From Symbiodinium natans (taxonomy: Eukaryota > Sar > Dinophyceae > Suessiales > Symbiodiniaceae), in the NCBI GenBank assembly GCA_905221605.1, contig CAJNDS010000033.1, positions 186,358 to 250,357 on the forward strand: 64,000 nucleotides of DNA, read 5' to 3'. Under the pieces are notes generated by a model that saw only the letters and a program-made list of their open reading frames with translations, had not been told where the DNA came from and searched no databases. The position numbers and the translations under genes are program-made. Below are positions 58,393 through 64,000 of the stretch, piece after piece; the stretch's first letter is position 1, and each line of letters starts with the position of its first letter.

Positions 58393-61300
58393 TTAGCACC
58401 GAAGAGTACCGGAGGAAGCCGCAGCTGCCTTCTTCTGAAGGAGCTCGCGCTTCTTTGCCGCCTCCTCCCGCAAGGCTTGGAGCACGGCTTCGTCTTCCGC
58501 CTGGAGACTCCAGGTTTAGGGTAGGTTCAGGGTCTCGGTGCTCGGAAACACCCCCCTAACAAGGCCGAGAGGAGGTTTGTCTGGGGATCCCCATAAAGAC
58601 GCCCCGAAACGCTCTCTCGACTCCGGCCCTCGGAAGCCGAAGCCAAGCCCCGTTTCTGCTTTTTGTTTCAAAGTCTCTTTTACTCTTCTTCTCTTTCTCC
58701 GCGGATAAGTTTACCACATAGACAGTCGGCTTTAAGGGCTTTTTTCCTTTTTCATGGTTCAGCCGGAGTTTAGGGTTGCATCATCTTCGGGCTCCCACGA
58801 AAAAAGAAGTTGTTTCAAGCGTTCAAAGATCCTGCAACTCCAACTCCTGTCGCCTCGTCATCTGCACTGGCAGCCGAGTGGGCGAGCATGGCCATGGTCT
58901 GCTGGTAGAGGTTTGAGACACGAGCTTTCTCCTGGCAAGATCTGCCCAAAGGGCGGAAAGGCCGCTCAGAGCGCCAAGCAGACCATACTTCCCGTAAATG
59001 AAAGCCTTTGCAAAGGAAAGAAGTTGAAACAGGAACAGGCAAACTTTCCAAAAGGTCACGACGCAAGCCAATATAAATGCTTCAGAAAGAATTGAGGTCG
59101 CATGGTCTCAACGAACCCTGACAAGTACAGAATTCAGACGTGAAATGACTTGACCGAGACCCGTGCCTTTTCAAGCTTGTCTCGCTCTTCCAGCAGCCTG
59201 CAACTTGACATGTGCGTGGGACATCGCGGGGCCCACAAATGTGTCCCAAATATCCCTGCTAACTCACAAATTCTTACAAATGCCAAAGATGTTTGCCCCG
59301 GGCTTTTCGGACATTTGCAGCATGGCCTGGCATTCGCCTGTGTGGCCTTCTCCAGGGTGGACCTCGAAACACTTTCTTCACATGTGCCATGGCCTTCCTG
59401 GAAGGGTTCCGGGATACACTGAAGCAAAGTTGTTCCTGCGCGGCCGGGCTCGCGGAACTGCTTCTGCTTCTCGCGATCCTTGTCCAGTGCCTGGCTCTTG
59501 CTACAATGTCTAACTACATATGTGTATGTATATATGTATATGTACATATACATACATGCAATAAGTATAGCCATATATATATATATTATTAAATATATAT
59601 ATATATCTATATTTCTGCATCTACAGTACTTGCCACAGTTTCTTCAGTAGTGCAGGGGCTTGGCGAGAGCCGGCTGCACTCTCCTCGCCTCGACCCTTAG
59701 CATCAGCCGGTTGCGCTCGTCGACCACCTCAAGCAAGTGCAGGTGTCAAAAGGGTTTAGGGTTCAGGGTTTAGGGTTTAGGGTTTAGGGAGACTTCTCAG
59801 CAAGGTGAAAGTACAGCTCAGCTGTGGCAACATCTACTATGAGGCCACTAGTAAAACCGAAGAGGAACACCGATAACAAGAAAAGCCACTAACCATCACA
59901 GAGCCAGCCGTGCGTGAAAGGTGCCTAAAGGCTTAAAAATTCGCTTCGGGAGGCGGCCCCAGCTGCAGACGCTTTTTACATGCTTTCTTGGGGGGGAAGC
60001 CGGTTGCCAAGCCCGGAAAAAGAAAAGCCGCTGGGAGGCAGCCTTCACGTCAACAACCCGTGAGCCTGAAAACAACACCGCCAACGGCGCCCCAATTCCG
60101 CTGCTCATTTGTGGGAAGGCTGCACCTCCTACCACGAAGCACTCCGTGGATCTCTGTGGCATACGCATGCGCCCCCTGGTGTGAATCTTCGGCTGTCTCA
60201 GAGCGCCTTTGTCGATCAGCAACTTCAGTTGCCAAATCCAAAATGGCCATCGCTTTGTGTGCCCACAAGGAAGACTCAAGAAAAACGATCCTTAGAGGCT
60301 GGTGTCGACCATCAGCATCCCTTCGAAAAAGCCCCCGAGCGCCTGATTGTAGGTTTCGCGCAGCTGCGCCACCTTTTGCAGCACGCAAAGGTAGTCATGT
60401 TTCCTGAAGGTCACTACCAGCTTGCACACACAACTCTACACACAAACAAGAGTTCTGCATCTGCAAAGGCGTTCGTGTGCTGCCTTGAGAGCCTTGAAGT
60501 TTGAAGAATCCGTAGAAATCGGAGCACTGAAAGTTTTCATAAAGCAAAATTGTAAGAGAATCCCAGAGAGTGGCCTGACGCTCGTGTTCCGGAGAGCAGG
60601 CCGGCGAGGCAGCGATGCAGGCAATCTGCAGCTTGTCGAGGCAGCCCTGGAAGACATCGAAAGTGAAGTGGACTCCGAAAGAAAAGTTTTCGCGATGCGT
60701 TGCGACAATTCTGATGACAAACAAAGAGAGAGCTTAAAAAAAAAGCTCCGACGTTTCCCCACTCTGAGCCGCCTTGGCGTAGAGGAAGTTCTCGATGAGC
60801 TCGTCCTTCGACCTCGCGCCCTGTCAGAGCCGGGGGGGAGGGGGTAAACTCTTTTAAGGCTCTTTTTGTTGCTTTTACTTTTCCCCTACTTAAATACTTC
60901 AATCAATCAGAATTCACGTGTGGAGCTGCGGTTTGAACAGCGGGAGTCGACGTAAGAAGCCTCCACAAAAGAAAGCAAAAGACAGCGCTCCACAAACCTC
61001 AGGAGGTTCGCACTTGACCGCATGGACCCTGAAGCGGCCTCCGTGACCATGCGTTCCAGGCCCTCTTTCTCTCGGCTCAAGCTATCGACCTGACAGTGGC
61101 CGCTCAGAGGCCCTGATCATGCTGACTTGCACTTGAAGGAACCATTCAAAACCATTCAACACAGCATAGGCACAGGTTTTGGAAAGAACATGAAAGAACG
61201 ATCATGCCGGGCCCAACCTTCTGGCTGAAGCACAGCGGCAAACCCAAGAGCCCGAGAGCCGTGCGTCACCACGCAGTCTTCGGAGCTCTTCTGCCCGAGT

Positions 61301-63588
61301 GGAGTCCTGACTTTTTTGAAAAAGACACCGGAATGCACCCGGGACGTGGCCCACTCTGAAGCAACTGTCTTGTTGACCTCACATACTGCCCCGAATGCCC
61401 TGCACTTTGCACTTGCCCTGGCTGCATACCGGTCCCGTTCAGAGTGCTGCCTCTCGCTCCCGGCCAGGGCACCTGTGAGGAGGCGGAGACTCTCTGTTCC
61501 CCCTGCAATCAACAAGAAAAAAGACCTCGGGATACCTGAGCAGAGCCTGACCTAACATCTAAAGCTGGATATTCCCAGCAGAGTCTCCTTGATCCTCCAT
61601 CTGGTTGCCATTTGCTGCTTCCTGGCTGAGGCGTAAACTAATTTGCCCTCGCAGCTTTGCGATCTCGGCCCTGTAATTCTCGACGGTCCGCGCCTTAGGC
61701 AATCGGTGGGGCAGTCCAGGCAGTCTGCCGCACCATCCAAACCATCAAACACCAGCAACAAAAAAAGACAAGGCGGTCAATGTCGAGGCGATGGCCCGCA
61801 TCTGCGCGGCAGGGCCGTCGGTCCCGTCGGGGCCTCTTTCAGCAAAAGGGGAATGGAAAGGCGGAGGCGTGCCTCCTACTACAGGGCCTCCTGTAGGTGA
61901 GCATTTGCAGGTTTGCAGGTTTGCTCAATTGCGCGAAGTCCGGAGCCTGTCTCCCGCTGCTCCTCGTCAAGGCGCTGCCTCTCAGAGACGCCGATCTCCG
62001 GAATCTTAAAACAACTTTCCCAGAGTTGAGGTGCACCTCAACTCCTGAAGCTCCAGCTGCAGCTTGCTGTGCAGGGCCTCAGCGCTCTCAAAGTGGGAAG
62101 GCTCTCCGGAGGGCCCCTCTCTCATGCCCAGTCCAAACCTGCCACTGGCTGCAAGTTATTCAAAACACAAACTGTGGGCCCCTGGCGCGGCCATCGTGGA
62201 TCTGAAGCTGTAGCCCAGCAACCATTCCTCCCTGGCGCGAAGGTCAAAGGTCTGGTACAGGTGAACCCTGAGACGTGTAGAAAATTGTAGAAGACGGTAG
62301 AAGATTCATGATGATTCCAGTGGAACTGCTCTTCCCGACACCTTGGCAGCCGGCGCCAGCTGCTGGTGGAGTTGCTCGATCGCCTTCGGTGAACAAAGAT
62401 CTTGCGCCCTTCTTTTTGACGGAGGCAATGCTCAAAGCTCGTTGCAGCTCTCAAGCTCTCACGACTCAAAGACTCAAAGCTTGTGTTTCGTAACAAACCT
62501 GTGTATACTTTTCTGTCAAGCTTTGTACACGACTTTGATTTCTACATCTGCCTGAGCTCTTCTACAGATCCACGGTCCACGGTGCACCGTAAGAAAGCTA
62601 TCCGGGATGGGCATGATCATAGCCTGCCTGCTGTTCTACTTGCCTTCTTGTTTTGCAATGCCGACGTTGAGGGTCTCGAGAGAACAAGTGCCAGCGTTAA
62701 CATGCAAGCTGTGAGGGCAGCGGAAACTGGAAGAACGTGGTTCAGGAAACTGGAAAAAAGCAAGTTCGGGAGGCCCTTCGAGATTCTAAAGAGTGATTCG
62801 GGAAACTGGAAAACGCTGATTCGGAAACCGGCAGTTCGGGAAACCGCGCGGACTCCGGAAACTGGAAACTGTGGATTCAGGAAACCGCGGATTCGTTGGA
62901 ATGACAAAGCTTTCTGAGACCACCCTTGACATGAAGTCATCATCCCTCCACCCCCCCCACCCCCCAACCCCCACCCCCCAACCCCCTCCCCCCAAACCCC
63001 AACCCCCACCCCCCACCTGCCACCCACCGTGGAATCCTGGTTTTCTGAAGCGCGTTCAGTTTCTGAATCGCACGCTCCAGTTTCTGCATGCTACCTCACT
63101 CCCCATCCGTTCCGAAAGAGACTCAGAACGGGCTCGCCTCTGTGTAGCTGCCGATGGTTTCCGACAGCTGCGCCTGTCGCGAATGAGCAATGATCATCAA
63201 AAGATCAGCGTCGGCATGTTCTCCGACCTGGAGCTCCCTCTTCTCATTGTTGGAGGTGCGGACCACCCGCCTGGCTGACGAGTCAAGTCTCAGTTTTCCC
63301 TCAAGCTCTGACCCTTTAGCTTCGCATCCCAAACGAAGATCCCACAGCATCTTGGAAACCAGGGCAAGAGAGTGCAACAGAGAGCAAGAGAGGGCCAGAG
63401 AGGGCCAGAGAGGGCAAGGAAAAGAGCAACTAAGAGTTGAAGCGCGCAGGGGGCGACTCGACCGCTTCAAGCTGGCCCACGGTGCGGTCCAGCTCCTCGG
63501 CACAAAGCAGAAGCGCCCCCTTCTCCTTCCGACTCTTGCGCATCGCGTCCTTGCCGAGCCGGTCGCCAAGCCTCTGGAGGTCGAAGTC
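58393..63588 (-). CDS. coiled-coil protein, C-terminal part (continues right)
   Basis: A series of small charged, heptad-like exons on the minus strand: 63588-63463 (DFDLQRLGDRLGKDAMRKSR, EELDRTVGQLEA), 63270-63228 (RVVRTSNNEKRELQ), 62383-62342 (AIEQLHQQLAPAAK), 62077-62045 (ALHSKLQLELQ), 61978-61947 (QRLDEEQRET), 61693 to about 61647 (ARTVENYRAEIAKLRG), 60820-60758 (KDELIENFLYAKAAQSG), 60646-60575 (GCLDKLQIACIAAS), 60403-60310 (YLCVLQKVAQLRETYNQALG), 59197-59167 (LLEERDKLEK), 58931-58854 (EKARVSNLYQQTMAML) and 58500-58393 (AEDEAVLQALREEAAKKREL, ending in TAA). The last three join in phase 0, giving a firm C-terminus. Donors include GT (63463, 62342, 63228, 60310) and GC (61947, 59167, 58854). 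The sequence suggests a long alpha-helical rod, but I recognise no family motif; cytoskeletal or flagellar roles are only a guess. The N-terminus lies right of 63.6 kb. Confidence 0.65.
59510..59612. other. AT-rich low-complexity patch
   Basis: Tatatg/catata words followed by (TA)n runs, in the coiled-coil gene intron. A similar patch lies at 11655-11735. Confidence 0.8.
59752..59790. repeat. short (TTTAGGG)n array
   Basis: About five copies of gggttta with one gggttca variant, in an intron of the coiled-coil gene. Confidence 0.85.
62729..62895. repeat. imperfect tandem repeat of a GGAAACTGGAA-like unit
   Basis: Words gattcgggaaactggaaa, ttcgggaaaccg and ggaaactggaaactg recur at 15-30 bp spacing, in an intron of the coiled-coil gene. 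Confidence 0.75.
62940..63022. repeat. C-rich (CCCCCAACCCC)n tract
   Basis: Runs of C interrupted by A or T pairs; the complementary strand is G-quadruplex-prone. Confidence 0.9.
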
Positions 63589-64000
63589 CTGCGAGGAGAG
63601 GAGAGGAGTTAGACTTAGAGATGTCAGAGGCAGGTAGAGGTGAAGGACGGCTTGGAGTGCGTGCGTGCCCAATGTCTGGCCTGCACCAGCGTTCTCGTCA
63701 ACGGAGCCTTGGCCAAAACGCAAAACCAGCCTCCACCTGCTCTCTGACGTCTGAAGCGAACATCAACTTGGGGACCCTGCTCCCGGCCGTGCCGGATCTT
63801 GATAAAGCCTGTGCCGACTTGTGAGCTTGAGTTCTGGGGCAGGATCTTGCGGGTTTGCCGGTTGCATCCGCACTTCGCCGACATGCCGCAGGAGTACCGA
63901 GCGCTTTGTCTCGGTCCCGTCAGCCTAGTAGACTCGCCGCAAGTTTTGTCCGAAGGCTCCAGCGTTCAAGGAAATTCAGGGACCGCGAGGACAAGCCTGT

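Noticed and set aside
60207..60252. GGCCATTTTGG resembling the dinoflagellate spliced-leader core
   Set aside because: Only about ten bases match the remembered leader, and the CTCAAG end is absent, so it is not a spliced-leader relic.
61156..61515. LAGSER string suggesting a kinesin motor
   Set aside because: None of the other kinesin motor motifs is present nearby; the match is a six-residue coincidence.
62296..62435. GCQGVGKSS as a P-loop on the minus strand
   Set aside because: The same bases hold a phase-clean 14-codon exon (AIEQLHQQLAPAAK) in another frame; the P-loop-like string has no supporting ATPase motifs.

Overview
This window is nuclear DNA from an intron-rich, repeat-rich eukaryote, most likely a photosynthetic dinoflagellate of the Symbiodiniaceae type. 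Five observations support that. (1) A plastid-type SecA ATPase is encoded in about 36 very short exons of 30-80 nt. (2) Its splice donors are a mixture of GT, GC and probably GA, and acceptors are nearly always AG followed by G, which is the dinoflagellate pattern. (3) Every gene I could recognise lies on the minus strand, matching dinoflagellate unidirectional gene arrays. (4) Interstitial (CCCTAAA)n/(TTTAGGG)n telomere-type repeats sit inside introns. (5) Homopolymer and microsatellite tracts are abundant. No long open frame in the window is a whole gene; nearly all long ORFs are shadows or intron sequence. I found the genes by piecing together short exons whose reading phases agree. Layout from right to left, the direction of transcription: a coiled-coil protein whose C-terminus is at 58.39 kb and which continues rightwards to at least 63.59 kb; scattered unassigned exons at 54-57 kb; a WD40-repeat protein at 46.7-52.3 kb; an orphan exon at 45.7 kb; plastid-type SecA from 43.44 kb down to 33.17 kb; a SEL1L/HRD3-like Sel1-repeat protein at about 22.4-31.0 kb; a HAD-superfamily protein with a DWDDT motif at 11.3-14.85 kb; two further SecA exons at 6.76-7.00 kb; and candidate exons of an unknown gene at 4.4-6.5 kb, plus one at 1.2 kb. 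The most striking feature is that the SecA reading frame stops at an intact splice donor at 33,172 and resumes in the same phase and at exactly the right point of the protein at 6,999. The 26 kb between holds at least two other same-strand genes. Either this is a giant intron holding nested genes, a rearranged or trans-spliced locus, or an assembly error. SecA drives protein import at the thylakoid, SEL1L/HRD3 is the lumenal adaptor of the ER-associated degradation ligase, and the HAD family is a phosphatase-type fold; nothing in the sequence shows that they act together. Mobile or structural elements include a 733-bp element bounded by 13-bp inverted repeats (12.5-13.3 kb), a near-perfect 36-bp-arm hairpin (53.35-53.47 kb), and two telomere-type arrays with unusual structure (23.8-25.0 and 34.5-35.0 kb). 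Splice coordinates were read by eye from conserved motifs and phase, so individual boundaries may be off by a few bases. No promoter, tRNA, rRNA or spliced-leader gene could be supported.
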